DNA of 44,173 bases, taken from the IMG/VR virus record IMGVR_UViG_3300049435_000052, positions 1 through 44,173 of that record; one strand, given 5' to 3'. Positions 21,221 through 28,803 of the stretch are shown here, piece after piece (position 1 is the first letter of the stretch; each line of letters opens with the position of its first letter). This DNA is from a virus. Under the pieces are notes generated by a model. The model was not told where the DNA came from. It worked only from the letters and a program-made list of their open reading frames with translations, and made no database searches. The position numbers and the translations under genes were made by a program.

Positions 21221-21861
21221 TGAGCGATTGGCAGGTGACGTTCCTCGCCACCCTCCCCGACGTCGACGTCGACCCGGAGGTCCTGCCGGACCTCGTCGAC
21301 CAGCTCGCCGAGCACGGCGGCGCGGTCAGCGCGAAAGGGCGCGAGCTCGGGGTCACCCTGACCGCTTCCGGCGACATCTACGCGGACGCCCTTGTCGACG
21401 GGCGGCGGTCGCTCGAGCGGGCGCGGAAGGCAGCGGGCTGCCCGCCGCTGACGATCGTCGCGGCCGAGGCGCTGACCGTCGAGGAGGCGGACCGCCGGCT
21501 GGCGGAGCCGGTGATCCCGGAGCTTGTCGGTGCTGTGGAGGCGGCGGAGATCCTGAACGTGAGCCGGCAGCGGGTGCACCAGCTCGCGGCCGAGCACGGG
21601 AGCTTCCCGGTGCCGGTGGTGGTGACGAAGACGGCGTCGTTGTGGACGCGTGCGTCGGTCGAGGCGTTCAACCGGTCTTGGACGCGGAAGCCGGGCCGGC
21701 CGGCGAAGGCACCGATGACGCCGGAGGAGACTCGGGCGCGGGTCACGCTGGCGGTGTCGAGGTCGGCGGCGTCGGGAAGGTTCGTCCCGAGTTCTGCGGC
21801 GTCGAGGTCCGGGACGGTGCGGGAGAGCAAGGGGGGTCGCGGCTCGCGCGCTCGTTCTTGA
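21220..21861 (+). CDS. HicB-like antitoxin with HTH domain
   Basis: 213 aa. The first ~85 residues have a small alternating alpha/beta domain (WQVTFLATLPDVDVDPEVLPDLVDQLAEHGGAVSAKGRELGVTLTASG). Residues about 103-150 are an excisionase/MerR-like HTH (VGAVEAAEILNVSRQRVHQLAAEHGSFPVPVVVTKTASLWTRASVEAFNRSW). A basic tail follows. This would neutralise the HicA-like toxin with the N-terminal part and repress their promoter with the HTH. Longer than typical HicB (about 70-150 aa). Such a pair in prophage cargo usually serves maintenance or defence. Confidence 0.65.
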   Translation: MSDWQVTFLATLPDVDVDPEVLPDLVDQLAEHGGAVSAKGRELGVTLTASGDIYADALVDGRRSLERARKAAGCPPLTIVAAEALTVEEADRRLAEPVIPELVGAVEAAEILNVSRQRVHQLAAEHGSFPVPVVVTKTASLWTRASVEAFNRSWTRKPGRPAKAPMTPEETRARVTLAVSRSAASGRFVPSSAASRSGTVRESKGGRGSRARS

Positions 21862-21907
21862 CCGGGCATGACGAAAGCACCCCGCTCCCGGCCGTGGTGG
21901 CCAGGGG

Positions 21908-22063
21908 CTACCCGTGGCGGCCGCGGAAGATCGAGTAGCCGCCGGGGCCGATCAGGAACCCGACGACGATGAGGACGATCCCGAGAAGCAGTGCGCCGCG
22001 GAACAGCTGGACGATGCCGGCGATGACGCAGACGACGGCGATGAGCCAGAGCAGGAAGTACAC
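21908..22063 (-). CDS. Tiny two-span membrane protein
   Basis: 51 aa, GTG start at 22063, stop 21908-21910. Two hydrophobic segments (VYFLLWLIAVVCVIAGIVQLF and ALLLGIVLIVVGFLIG) are followed by PGGYSIFRGRHG, a tail shared by many small actinobacterial membrane proteins. It starts 2 nt after the holin-candidate stop and is the last gene of the late operon. A lysis-accessory role is possible. Confidence 0.65.
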   Translation of the reverse strand: MYFLLWLIAVVCVIAGIVQLFRGALLLGIVLIVVGFLIGPGGYSIFRGRHG

Positions 22064-22065
22064 GG

Positions 22066-22305
22066 TCAGGCTCCTTCGGGTGCGTCGGCGTTCGTGGTGA
22101 CCGCGATGCCGAGGGCGGCGGCGGCCGGGGTGACGATGGCGGTGCCGAGGCCGATCCAGCCGGTGCGGTCGATCGGGCCGGGGCCGACGGCGAGCGCCCA
22201 GCCGGTGATGGATCCGGCAAGGGCGACGAGGTAGCCGACGACGGCCTTCGCGTAGACGAACAGCAGCGGCGGGGCCGCGGGCGTCGCGCGTTGCTTGGTG
22301 GTCAC
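22066..22305 (-). CDS. Holin candidate (two membrane spans)
   Basis: 79 aa from the GTG at 22305, chosen because a GGAGG ribosome site is 5 nt upstream; earlier starts at 22338 and 22317 are less well placed. Two hydrophobic helices: PLLFVYAKAVVGYLVALAGSITGWALAV and WIGLGTAIVTPAAAALGIAV. The size, the small loop and the position right after the endolysin fit a class II holin, which makes holes in the host membrane to release or activate the endolysin. Other single-span proteins upstream could share this role. Confidence 0.65.
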   Translation of the reverse strand: MTTKQRATPAAPPLLFVYAKAVVGYLVALAGSITGWALAVGPGPIDRTGWIGLGTAIVTPAAAALGIAVTTNADAPEGA

Positions 22306-22394
22306 TTGCGCCTCCATGGCGGTCGGAGCGCCCAGCACAGGACGCGGATCCAGGGCTTGTCGCGGGGGATCCGCGGCGGGAGCAGGTCGGTCAT
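22302..22394 (-). CDS. 30-residue mini-protein coupled to endolysin and holin genes
   Basis: ATG at 22394 overlaps the endolysin stop (ATGA), and its TGA at 22302-22304 overlaps the holin GTG. The peptide starts MTDLLPPRIPRDKPWIRVLC and ends WALRPPWRRK; it is Trp- and Arg-rich with a central hydrophobic patch. Such perfect coupling on both sides supports translation. It could be a lysis modulator or only a translational bridge. Confidence 0.45.
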   Translation of the reverse strand: MTDLLPPRIPRDKPWIRVLCWALRPPWRRK

Positions 22395-23077
22395 GCGGCG
22401 TTGCGCCGTTCGAGCGCGTGCCAGGTGTAGTAGCCGGCCACGCCGTTAGGCTTCAGATGGTTGCGGCGCTTGACCGCGTTCACGGCGGTCTCCGTCCTCT
22501 CGCCGAAGTCACCGTCGATGGCGATGTGGAACCCGGCGTCGACGAGGCGGCGCTGCAGCTGGCGGACGGGCTTGCCGGTGTCGCGGCGGCGCAGCGTCGG
22601 ATGGTCGATGATCTCCGCGTACTTCGGGTAGCCGTAGCCGACGAAGTAGGAGGCTTTCGGGTCGCGGATGTGGCGCATGACTTTCCCGCCGGTCCGTCCG
22701 CCTGCCTCGTCGGTGTTGCCTTCGAGGGTGACCACGCGGCCGTCGGAGAGGATGGCTTCGACGATCCCGACGTGGCTGATCCGGCCGATGAAGTCGAAGA
22801 ACATGAGCGCGCCGACCCGCGGGTGCTGCCCGAACCGGTCGCGGCTCTTGTAGTGCTCGGCCAGCGTCGGGGTGTACGCCGACATGGGGACGTCGAGCGC
22901 CCCGCCTTTCTCCAGCCAGCGGCAGGCCGCGTCGGCGCACCACGGCTCGCACGGGTGGCCCCAGTGCTTGGAGTATTTCTGGCAGTTCGACCCTTGCGGG
23001 TGTTCGTGGTAGCCGAGGTCGGCGCGGGCGGCGTCGAGGACGTCGGCCGGGTGCGGGAGCGTCGACGTATGCGTCAT
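22391..23077 (-). CDS. Endolysin: CHAP amidase/peptidase plus peptidoglycan-binding domain
   Basis: 228 aa, ATG start. N-terminal CHAP-type papain fold: catalytic Cys in EPWCADAACRW (about 47), His in GRISHVGIVE (about 102), and Asn/Glu in LEGNT (about 119-121). The C-terminal segment from about residue 160 (KPVRQLQRRLVDAGFHIAIDGDFGERTETAVNAVKRR) is a PG_binding_1 domain. It cleaves peptide links in host peptidoglycan during lysis. No signal peptide is seen, so it needs a holin. It overlaps both neighbours by 4 nt. Confidence 0.9.
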   Translation of the reverse strand: MTHTSTLPHPADVLDAARADLGYHEHPQGSNCQKYSKHWGHPCEPWCADAACRWLEKGGALDVPMSAYTPTLAEHYKSRDRFGQHPRVGALMFFDFIGRISHVGIVEAILSDGRVVTLEGNTDEAGGRTGGKVMRHIRDPKASYFVGYGYPKYAEIIDHPTLRRRDTGKPVRQLQRRLVDAGFHIAIDGDFGERTETAVNAVKRRNHLKPNGVAGYYTWHALERRNAA

Positions 23078-23208
23078 CGGCTGGCCTCGTCGCTGGTGGG
23101 GCTATCCGGGTAGGGCTCGGGCGCCTGGTCGACGTCTTGCGGGCCGTCTTCGGGGCGTGGCCGGTTGTCGCTCTGCTCCGGGACCGGCGCGGGTGTCTTG
23201 TCGGTCAC
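23074..23208 (-). CDS. 44-residue disordered protein
   Basis: GTG start at 23208 overlaps the collagen-like gene stop (GTGA), and it ends by overlapping the endolysin ATG. The 44 residues are almost all Pro, Asp, Glu and polar (APVPEQSDNRPRPEDGP, then DVDQAPEPYPDSPTSDE), so it is disordered and acidic. No function known; translational coupling suggests it is made. Confidence 0.5.
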   Translation of the reverse strand: MTDKTPAPVPEQSDNRPRPEDGPQDVDQAPEPYPDSPTSDEASR

Positions 23209-23795
23209 GGGGCTCCTGTCGGTGTCGGGGACGGCCGGGTGCAGACCTGCTGGCCGGAGTGGAACGGGTCGGGCTGCCAGTCGCACTCGTCTGTGGCGTC
23301 GGCTCCGCGTGCACCGGGGCTGCCTTCCGGTCCGGGTGAGCCCTCGCTGCCAGCCGCTCCGGGTGAGCCCTCGCTGCCAGCCGCTCCGGGTGAGCCGCTC
23401 GGGCCGGGCGCTGGGGTGAGGGCCACGACGACCGCACCGCCCTTCCCGCCGGTGCCGCCCTTGCCGCCTTTCCCACCGTCCGCGCCGTCGCCCCCTTTGC
23501 CGCCGCGCCCGCCTCTCGCGCCGTTGCCGCCGGTCCCACCCGTGGCACCCGGGAGTGCCGTGACCGACACGTTCGGGACGAGGCCGTGCGAGCGGAGTTG
23601 CCGGGCGAGTGCCTGGATCGTCGCGGCCTGCCGAGCGTTGCTCCGCTCGAGCGCTGTAGTGGCCCGGTCCGCTCGGCCGTTCGCCGAGTGCTGCACGACG
23701 TACAGGCCGACGAGGAGCAGGCACATCGCGGTGATGAGCGCGGTGAGGAACGCGTTGCGCCGGAGCCAGGTCAGCGCAGATGCCGGGCGGTACAC
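23205..23795 (-). CDS. Membrane-anchored collagen-like/Gly-rich protein
   Basis: 196 aa from the GTG at 23795, with AGGAG upstream (an ATG at 23837 is further inside the preceding gene). A hydrophobic helix (FLTALITAMCLLLVGLYVV, about 16-34) is followed by a helical stalk (RATTALERSNARQAATIQALARQLR). Then come Gly-rich GGxGG repeats and Gly-Ser-Pro-Gly-type collagen triplets, and a Cys-containing end (DECDWQ...QVC). The DNA has a 27-bp repeat at 23331-23384. It is placed among lysis genes; a spanin-like or cell-wall-spanning role is possible but not shown. Confidence 0.65.
   Translation of the reverse strand: MYRPASALTWLRRNAFLTALITAMCLLLVGLYVVQHSANGRADRATTALERSNARQAATIQALARQLRSHGLVPNVSVTALPGATGGTGGNGARGGRGGKGGDGADGGKGGKGGTGGKGGAVVVALTPAPGPSGSPGAAGSEGSPGAAGSEGSPGPEGSPGARGADATDECDWQPDPFHSGQQVCTRPSPTPTGAP
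23331..23384. repeat. Tandem 27-bp repeat
   Basis: Two identical 27-bp copies (23331-23357, 23358-23384), each starting TCCGGGTGAGCCCTCGCTGC, plus a partial third. They encode the collagen-like triplets of the overlapping gene and may vary in number. Confidence 0.85.
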
Positions 23796-24208
23796 GCTCT
23801 CGCTCCTGCCAGCGTCGGACGGTGCGCGCCGCACCACGCGGCGACGGTCTGCGCTTCGACGATCTGCTTGATGGCCGTGGCCGTGGCCTGCTGACCTCTT
23901 TCGTAGCAGGGGTGGCCGGGGGTCGTGCAGTCGATCAGGACCCGCGAGTTGTCGTTCGTGCCCGACGTGATGTGCCGGATCGACAGCACCCCGGCGGCGA
24001 GGGCGACGGTGGACAGGGTCAGCAGCGCGAGCGCGCCGAGCGCGACTACCCGTTCGAGGCGGGACCGGCGGGCCAGCCGTGTCTGCTCCGCCTGCGCCCC
24101 GGTGATCGCAGCGGCGACGACGCGCATCGCCCCGGTCGCATGGTCGAGCCGGGCGTTGACCCCGGCGAGCAGCTCCCCGAGGTCAGTGGGTGTGTCGTCC
24201 CCCGTCAC
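23771..24208 (-). CDS. Single-span membrane protein with Cys-rich exposed tail
   Basis: 145 aa, GTG start. An N-terminal amphipathic helix (LGELLAGVNARLDHATGAMRVVAAAI) is followed by a membrane span (VVALGALALLTLSTVALAAGVL, about 50-71). The outer part has four Cys (IDCTTPGHPCYERG, AAWCGAH, ARACTARH), suggesting disulfides outside the membrane. It overlaps neighbours on both sides. Located between tail and endolysin genes; may be a lysis or superinfection factor. Confidence 0.6.
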   Translation of the reverse strand: MTGDDTPTDLGELLAGVNARLDHATGAMRVVAAAITGAQAEQTRLARRSRLERVVALGALALLTLSTVALAAGVLSIRHITSGTNDNSRVLIDCTTPGHPCYERGQQATATAIKQIVEAQTVAAWCGAHRPTLAGARACTARHLR

Positions 24209-24380
24209 CGTTTGCCTCCCGTGCTAGCTGATCGGCCGCGGCCTGCAACGCTTCAGCCGCGCGGATGATGTCGGCGGCGACGGTCCGCATAAGCACGACC
24301 GGGTAGATCCCGTCGATCGGGAGCGTCCCCAGGTCGAGTGCCGGCACCGGGTCTTTCGTCTTGCGGCGAAGCCTCATCAC
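24183..24380 (-). CDS. Small helical protein
   Basis: 65 aa with adjacent GTG and ATG starts (24380, 24377). A basic N-terminus (MRLRRKTKDPVP) is followed by a helix (LMRTVAADIIRAAEALQAAADQLAREA) and a His end. It overlaps both neighbours. Unknown function. Confidence 0.5.
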   Translation of the reverse strand: MMRLRRKTKDPVPALDLGTLPIDGIYPVVLMRTVAADIIRAAEALQAAADQLAREANGDGGRHTH

Positions 24381-24691
24381 GACCTCCGTGGGCGGGGCCG
24401 CGGGGGTCTGGGCGGCGGTTCTCTGCGTAGCTCGGCACGAACATCGGCGAGGGCCTGGTTGGACACGTCGATCGACAGCCGCGCCGCGTTGAGCGCGGGG
24501 AGGACGTCGCGGATGATCGAAGCGTTCGCGATCTGCTCCCGTGCCTCGGCGGCGTCGGCCCTCGCGGTCTCCCGCTTGTACGCTGCCCGGGCGAACGCGA
24601 TGAGGATGACGGCGAGGAACCCGAGGACCCCGTAGTTCAGCAGCCCAGTGTAAGGGTCGGACGACGTTGCGGCAGCGACGGCGAAGTTCAC
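24377..24691 (-). CDS. Single-span membrane protein with coiled coil (holin-like)
   Basis: 104 aa, GTG start. One membrane helix (LLNYGVLGFLAVILIAFARAAY, about 17-38) followed by a coiled coil (KRETARADAAEAREQIANASIIRDVLPAL) and a basic Pro-rich tail. This design is frequent in actinophage lysis regions, where such proteins are called holins or holin-like. It comes directly after the hydrolase gene. The exact role among the several small membrane proteins here cannot be fixed. Confidence 0.6.
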   Translation of the reverse strand: MNFAVAAATSSDPYTGLLNYGVLGFLAVILIAFARAAYKRETARADAAEAREQIANASIIRDVLPALNAARLSIDVSNQALADVRAELRREPPPRPPRPRPRRS

Positions 24692-24739
24692 TGGCCCCCC
24701 TGGTTGAACCCCCTCAGATCCGGTGTGCCGTGCAACGTG

Positions 24740-25525
24740 TCAGGACGCTTTCGCAAGCAGCCAGTCGACGATCCCGTAGTCGATCGCATGCACCGTCTCC
24801 GCGTCGCCGTGCGTGTCGGTCGTCGACACCTTCACCGCCGTGCCGTTCGCTCCGAGGGCGGTCGCCATCGCCGTGCACTGCGCGGACGGGACGGTCGTGT
24901 CGCCGTCGGAGTAGCCGATCCACGTCGGGCTGGTGATGAGGTTGGCGTTGTCGTACGGATCTGCGTTAGATGGCAGCGCGGTCGGATAGACCACCGAGTA
25001 AGCGGTGCCAATTTCTGCACGCATCGTCGTGCCTTGATCCGATCCCCAGCGGTAGGTCCCCGAGTAGAAGCCGGTGAGGTCCGACGCCCCCGCGACGGTC
25101 GCATGCCCAGCGACGTGGGACGGCTGCTGCTCCTGATAGCGGTAGCCGTTGCAGCCGCCCATCGACCCGGAGAAGATGACCAACTTAGATGTGTCGAGTA
25201 TTCCGGCGTTTGCCACGCCAAGCGTGGTGGCGAGAGTTGCCAGCTTCGTCGTGCGAAACGTCTCTATGTCAGCGACGAGCGTCGGCCCACCCCACGCCTT
25301 GAGGTCCCAATCGGCCTGCACTACCAGCGCACCCTTGTCGCGAAGGGTCTGGCAAACTCTCCACCAGCCCGGCGTCGCGTTCGGGTCAAGTCCGGTCGCT
25401 GCCGTGCCTGGCTCGCCGTGAAACGCGACCACGCAGTAGCGGCGGGTCAGCGCGCGCGGCACCCAGACAAAGTCGTTCTGCGTTGCGATAACTCGCGATA
25501 GGCCGTAAGAGGCAGCGCCCGTCAC
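24740..25525 (-). CDS. Tail-associated alpha/beta-hydrolase (esterase-like)
   Basis: 261 aa from a GTG that overlaps the fibre stop. The oxyanion region CVVAFHGEPG, the nucleophile elbow FSGSMGG (Ser about 121), the acid in GYSDGDTTVP (Asp about 207/209) and the His in DTHGD (about 239) form a full hydrolase triad. No signal peptide is present. The gene follows the fibre gene, so the enzyme probably sits on the virion tip and removes ester groups (for example acetyl or mycolyl) from the host surface, or acts in lysis like LysB. Substrate unknown. Confidence 0.75.
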   Translation of the reverse strand: MTGAASYGLSRVIATQNDFVWVPRALTRRYCVVAFHGEPGTAATGLDPNATPGWWRVCQTLRDKGALVVQADWDLKAWGGPTLVADIETFRTTKLATLATTLGVANAGILDTSKLVIFSGSMGGCNGYRYQEQQPSHVAGHATVAGASDLTGFYSGTYRWGSDQGTTMRAEIGTAYSVVYPTALPSNADPYDNANLITSPTWIGYSDGDTTVPSAQCTAMATALGANGTAVKVSTTDTHGDAETVHAIDYGIVDWLLAKAS

Positions 25526-27201
25526 TTCGCCTCGGCCAACAGATACGAACGCCCCCCCGTGTTGAAGATTGTGTAGGTCGCTGACGTTCCACCACCGCGC
25601 ACCGCCAACTTGAACGTGCGGGTGCTCGATGTTGATGCGGCGAGACGCACACGCGCCCGGCAGGTGACCCACGCACCCGCTATCACGGAGGTTGCTGTAA
25701 GGAGTCCTGCTGTGTCTATCGTTGTGGTTCCGCTCGTCGTCTCAACAATGTCCAGAAAGATCTCGGTGAGCCCGCTGCCTGCCGTGGTGAGCCGGGCGTA
25801 GACCTGACCTTCCAACCACACTGGTCGGGCTGTCGCCGGGACTGATATTGCGCAACCAGTGATGTCGGTTGAGGCTGCCGACGCGACGGTCTGGGCTGAG
25901 CCGCTGTTGTTCTCTGCGTAGGCGATCTCGTAGCCGTTCGCAGCGGTAACACCAGGCGCGAGCTGCACCCACGCGCCAGCCTGAACCTCGAACGCGGTCC
26001 CGCCGTTCGTGTCGGTCTCGAAGTAGACGTAGCCGTTCGGCCCCGACGTCGCGGACGGCTTCGACGCTGCGGTGCCGTACCCGCCGCCGCCGAGCCACTC
26101 CCACTTGCCGGTAGACCAGCCGGAGAACGTGGCCTCCGACGTCGCGACGATGCAACGCCACCGCGAGAAGTACGGCGCCGGGCCGTTCACCTCGTCGTTC
26201 AGGACGTAGGAGGTCGACGCGACCCAGTCACCACGCGGCTTGAGCCGCAACGCGCTCGCCCCGAGCACGTCGTACAGCGTGTCGCCCGTCGTCTTGTCGA
26301 GGACCTGCCCCGCGCCCGAACCGACCGCGACACCGACCGTCTGCGTCCCCGAGTTGTACGTCGCCGGCGCGGTCGCAGCGACCACACCCGCCGGGCCCGT
26401 CGCACCCGTCGGCCCGGTAGCACCCGTCGCGCCCGTCGCACCCGCAGTGCCCTGCGGTCCCGTCGCACCAGTAGCGCCGGTCGGCCCCTGAGCTCCGGTC
26501 GGCCCGGTCGCGCCTTGCAACGCGAGGACCTGCCAGTAGGTGTGCGCCCCGTCCGTCGCCGGGTCCTGGTTCGTGCTCGACTGCACCGCGAAGTACGACG
26601 TGCCAGAGCGGAACACCCCGTCATTCGCCGAGTACGCGGTCGCCGACGACCAGGTGCCGCGCCAGTTCAGCCCGGACGCGCCGGTCGGCCCGGCTGGTCC
26701 GGTGGCCCCGGTGGCCCCGGTGGCCCCTGCCGGGCCGGTGGCACCGGTAGCGCCAGCGGCGCCGGCGGGGCCGGACGCGCCGGTCGCACCCTGAGCGCCC
26801 TGGGTTCCCTGCGGGCCGGTCGGCCCGGTGGGCCCTGCCGGGCCTTGCGGTCCAGCCGGCCCTGCCGGTCCGACGCCTCCGGCCGCGCCGCCCTCGATGT
26901 CCTTGACCCGCTGACGGAGGTCCGTCGGTGTGGCTTCGACGTGCGGCCCGCCGTCGATCGAGATGCAGACAACCGGGTGGGTCACATCGTTGATCCAGAC
27001 CGGCCCGAACAGGCCACCGTCGCCCGTGTAGACGTCGGAGGTCAGCGCGGTCGTGCCAGCGTCGTCGGAGAAGATGTCGGCCAACGGGATCGGGGTGCTC
27101 GCCGGCGCCGGGTCGAAGAACTCGACGCGCGCGCCTTCGTCCGGCCCGTCAGCGCCAACAGCAACACCCAGATCCGTCCCGCCGTAGCGAATGAGCGTCA
27201 C
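25522..27201 (-). CDS. Collagen-like tail fibre
   Basis: 559 aa from the GTG at 27201 with GGAGG upstream. The first ~108 residues form a tail-attachment domain ending in the helix TDLRQRVKDIEGG. Residues about 109-177 and 230-272 are Gly-X-Y collagen triplets. Between them is a small domain (NWRGTWSSATAYSANDGVFRSG to YWQVLA) like carbohydrate-binding CBM5/12 modules, and a similar repeat occurs later (PRGDWVASTSYVLNDEV). The C-terminus is beta-rich. It is most likely the trimeric receptor-binding fibre, binding host surface sugars. The collagen DNA is highly repetitive. Confidence 0.85.
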   Translation of the reverse strand: MTLIRYGGTDLGVAVGADGPDEGARVEFFDPAPASTPIPLADIFSDDAGTTALTSDVYTGDGGLFGPVWINDVTHPVVCISIDGGPHVEATPTDLRQRVKDIEGGAAGGVGPAGPAGPQGPAGPTGPTGPQGTQGAQGATGASGPAGAAGATGATGPAGATGATGATGPAGPTGASGLNWRGTWSSATAYSANDGVFRSGTSYFAVQSSTNQDPATDGAHTYWQVLALQGATGPTGAQGPTGATGATGPQGTAGATGATGATGPTGATGPAGVVAATAPATYNSGTQTVGVAVGSGAGQVLDKTTGDTLYDVLGASALRLKPRGDWVASTSYVLNDEVNGPAPYFSRWRCIVATSEATFSGWSTGKWEWLGGGGYGTAASKPSATSGPNGYVYFETDTNGGTAFEVQAGAWVQLAPGVTAANGYEIAYAENNSGSAQTVASAASTDITGCAISVPATARPVWLEGQVYARLTTAGSGLTEIFLDIVETTSGTTTIDTAGLLTATSVIAGAWVTCRARVRLAASTSSTRTFKLAVRGGGTSATYTIFNTGGRSYLLAEAK

Positions 27202-27257
27202 AGGGGACCTCCGGGCAGCAGGACGAAGCCGCAAGGTGCGGCAGGGAGCAGGACGGG

Positions 27258-27674
27258 CTACGGGGCTAGCGGGCCGAGCACGAGCACCTGATCAGCGGCC
27301 CACACCAGGACAGCGACCGACGCACCAGCCGGAGCGACCCCGGCGACCAGCGCATGACCCGACCGCTCCGTGCCATTCGGGAGACGCACCATCACCATCG
27401 TCGGTTTCGCCTTCGAGCTCACCGACACGACCGTGGCATCGACGTAGCGCAGCCCCGGATCCGGCGGCGGGTCCGGGGTCAGCGGGAACACCACCCCGTC
27501 GCCGCGGGTGCCGTACAGGTCCGCACCCGACACCGGCCCGTAGAACCCAGTGACGACCTGGCCCCTGACCGGCTTCGCCGCCTCGTCGAGCAGATCCGTC
27601 GCTGGCTTCGCCGCGAACGGGTCCAGCGTCACCTGCAGCGCGGTCGTCGGCGCCGGGTAGTGCCGGCGGGTCAC
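27258..27674 (-). CDS. Small tail protein with OB-like domain
   Basis: 138 aa from a GTG overlapping the previous stop. The first half is helical (FAAKPATDLLDEAAKPVRGQVV). The second half is beta-rich (YVDATVVSVSSKAKPTMVMVRLPNGTERSGHALVAGVAPAGASVAVLVW) with the look of an OB fold, as in the spike/baseplate proteins of contractile and siphophage tails. It lies between the minor tail gene and the fibre, consistent with a tail tip. Not assigned to a family. Confidence 0.6.
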   Translation of the reverse strand: MTRRHYPAPTTALQVTLDPFAAKPATDLLDEAAKPVRGQVVTGFYGPVSGADLYGTRGDGVVFPLTPDPPPDPGLRYVDATVVSVSSKAKPTMVMVRLPNGTERSGHALVAGVAPAGASVAVLVWAADQVLVLGPLAP

Positions 27675-28801
27675 GCGAGCGCCCCCAGCGGGGTGTGCAA
27701 CCGGCGGGCTTCCAGGCCGGCGACGATCGACTCGAGGTCCCGCGCGGTCGCACCGAGCGGCGTCACGGCCAGCGAGTCGCCGTCCGCCTCGTACTCGACC
27801 TCGCCGAGCTGCAGGTCCAGCTGCGTCACCAGCGACAGGCCGCCGGTATACGGGTCGGGTTCGACACCGGCGAACCGGGAGACGCTCCCGGCGCGGACCA
27901 TCGCGAGCTCCCCTTGCGCGCCACCGAGGGACCGGACATGCCCCCGGTGCACGGTCGCGCCGCCGGTGAACACCGGGGCGGGCGCGGTCGCGGGGATGAC
28001 GTTCGCGATGAGCGACGCGGCGGTCCCTGCGGTGATCGGGCCGTGGCCGGTGAGGTCCATCATCTTCTCGACGACCACACCGGACGCGGCCCACACGCCG
28101 TTGGTCGCGGTGACCGTCTTCACCTTGGCCGGGTTCGTCGCGTTATCGAGGTAGCGGACGACGACCTGCGTCCAGAAGTCACCGAGGGACCGCCCGCCGG
28201 GGGTGTCGACGGCGTCGATCAGCCAGCGGGGTGTCGTGGAAGGGACCTTCCAGACGAGGTTGGCGTCGGCGAAGACCCCCCACTGCTGCCCGGTCGACGC
28301 GGCAACGAGGTTGAAGTAGTCGCCGATCGTCCCCGGGTTGTCCGGTGGGGTGGCTGAGGGGTCGGGGAGGTTCCCGGTGCGCCGCCAGCGCAGCGCCCCG
28401 CGGCTGATGGCCTGGTCGACCGCGTCGTTCGTCGGCAGCACCGCGGGCGGGGGGCTGGTGGAGAACACGCACGCCGCGGCGTTCGCGCATGACGGGCCGA
28501 GACCGACCGCACTGACCGTCCACGGGCTGCCACGCTGCGGGTCGTCGAGAATCCCGTGCCAGACCGCGGTCGCGCCCGCGTAGATGACGAGCCGCCGTCC
28601 GATCGACAGTGCCTGGGTGTTGAACCACGGCGACAGGTCCAGGTTGAACGAGCAGGCCGAGTCCCCACCCGGCCAGACGGACGAGTAGCGCAGCCCCGAC
28701 AGCCCCCCGCCCTTCGTGCCGAACCTGGCACCGGAGAGCAGGAACCGGCCGTCGGAGTCGAGGTCCGGGTCGTAGGTGACGGCGGTGAAGATCGGCGGCA
28801 C
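27671..28801 (-). CDS. Minor tail protein (tail-tip hub candidate)
   Basis: 376 aa from the GTG at 28801. The N-terminus (FTAVTYDPDLDSDGRFLLSGARF) and the middle (LVIYAGATAVWHGILDDPQRG, NLVAASTGQQWGVFADANLVW) are typical of minor tail proteins that follow the distal tail gene in actinophages, resembling the tail hub (gp27/Tal-like). The C-terminus (SLVTQLDLQLGEVEYEADGDSLAV) is beta-rich. Assignment comes from position and general pattern. A longer upstream reading (to 29035) was rejected since it overlaps the next gene. Confidence 0.65.
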   Translation of the reverse strand: MPPIFTAVTYDPDLDSDGRFLLSGARFGTKGGGLSGLRYSSVWPGGDSACSFNLDLSPWFNTQALSIGRRLVIYAGATAVWHGILDDPQRGSPWTVSAVGLGPSCANAAACVFSTSPPPAVLPTNDAVDQAISRGALRWRRTGNLPDPSATPPDNPGTIGDYFNLVAASTGQQWGVFADANLVWKVPSTTPRWLIDAVDTPGGRSLGDFWTQVVVRYLDNATNPAKVKTVTATNGVWAASGVVVEKMMDLTGHGPITAGTAASLIANVIPATAPAPVFTGGATVHRGHVRSLGGAQGELAMVRAGSVSRFAGVEPDPYTGGLSLVTQLDLQLGEVEYEADGDSLAVTPLGATARDLESIVAGLEARRLHTPLGALA

Positions 28802-28803
28802 GG

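Noticed and set aside
26396-26890. Repeats as a CRISPR or structural array
   Set aside because: They are collagen Gly-X-Y codons of the tail fibre.
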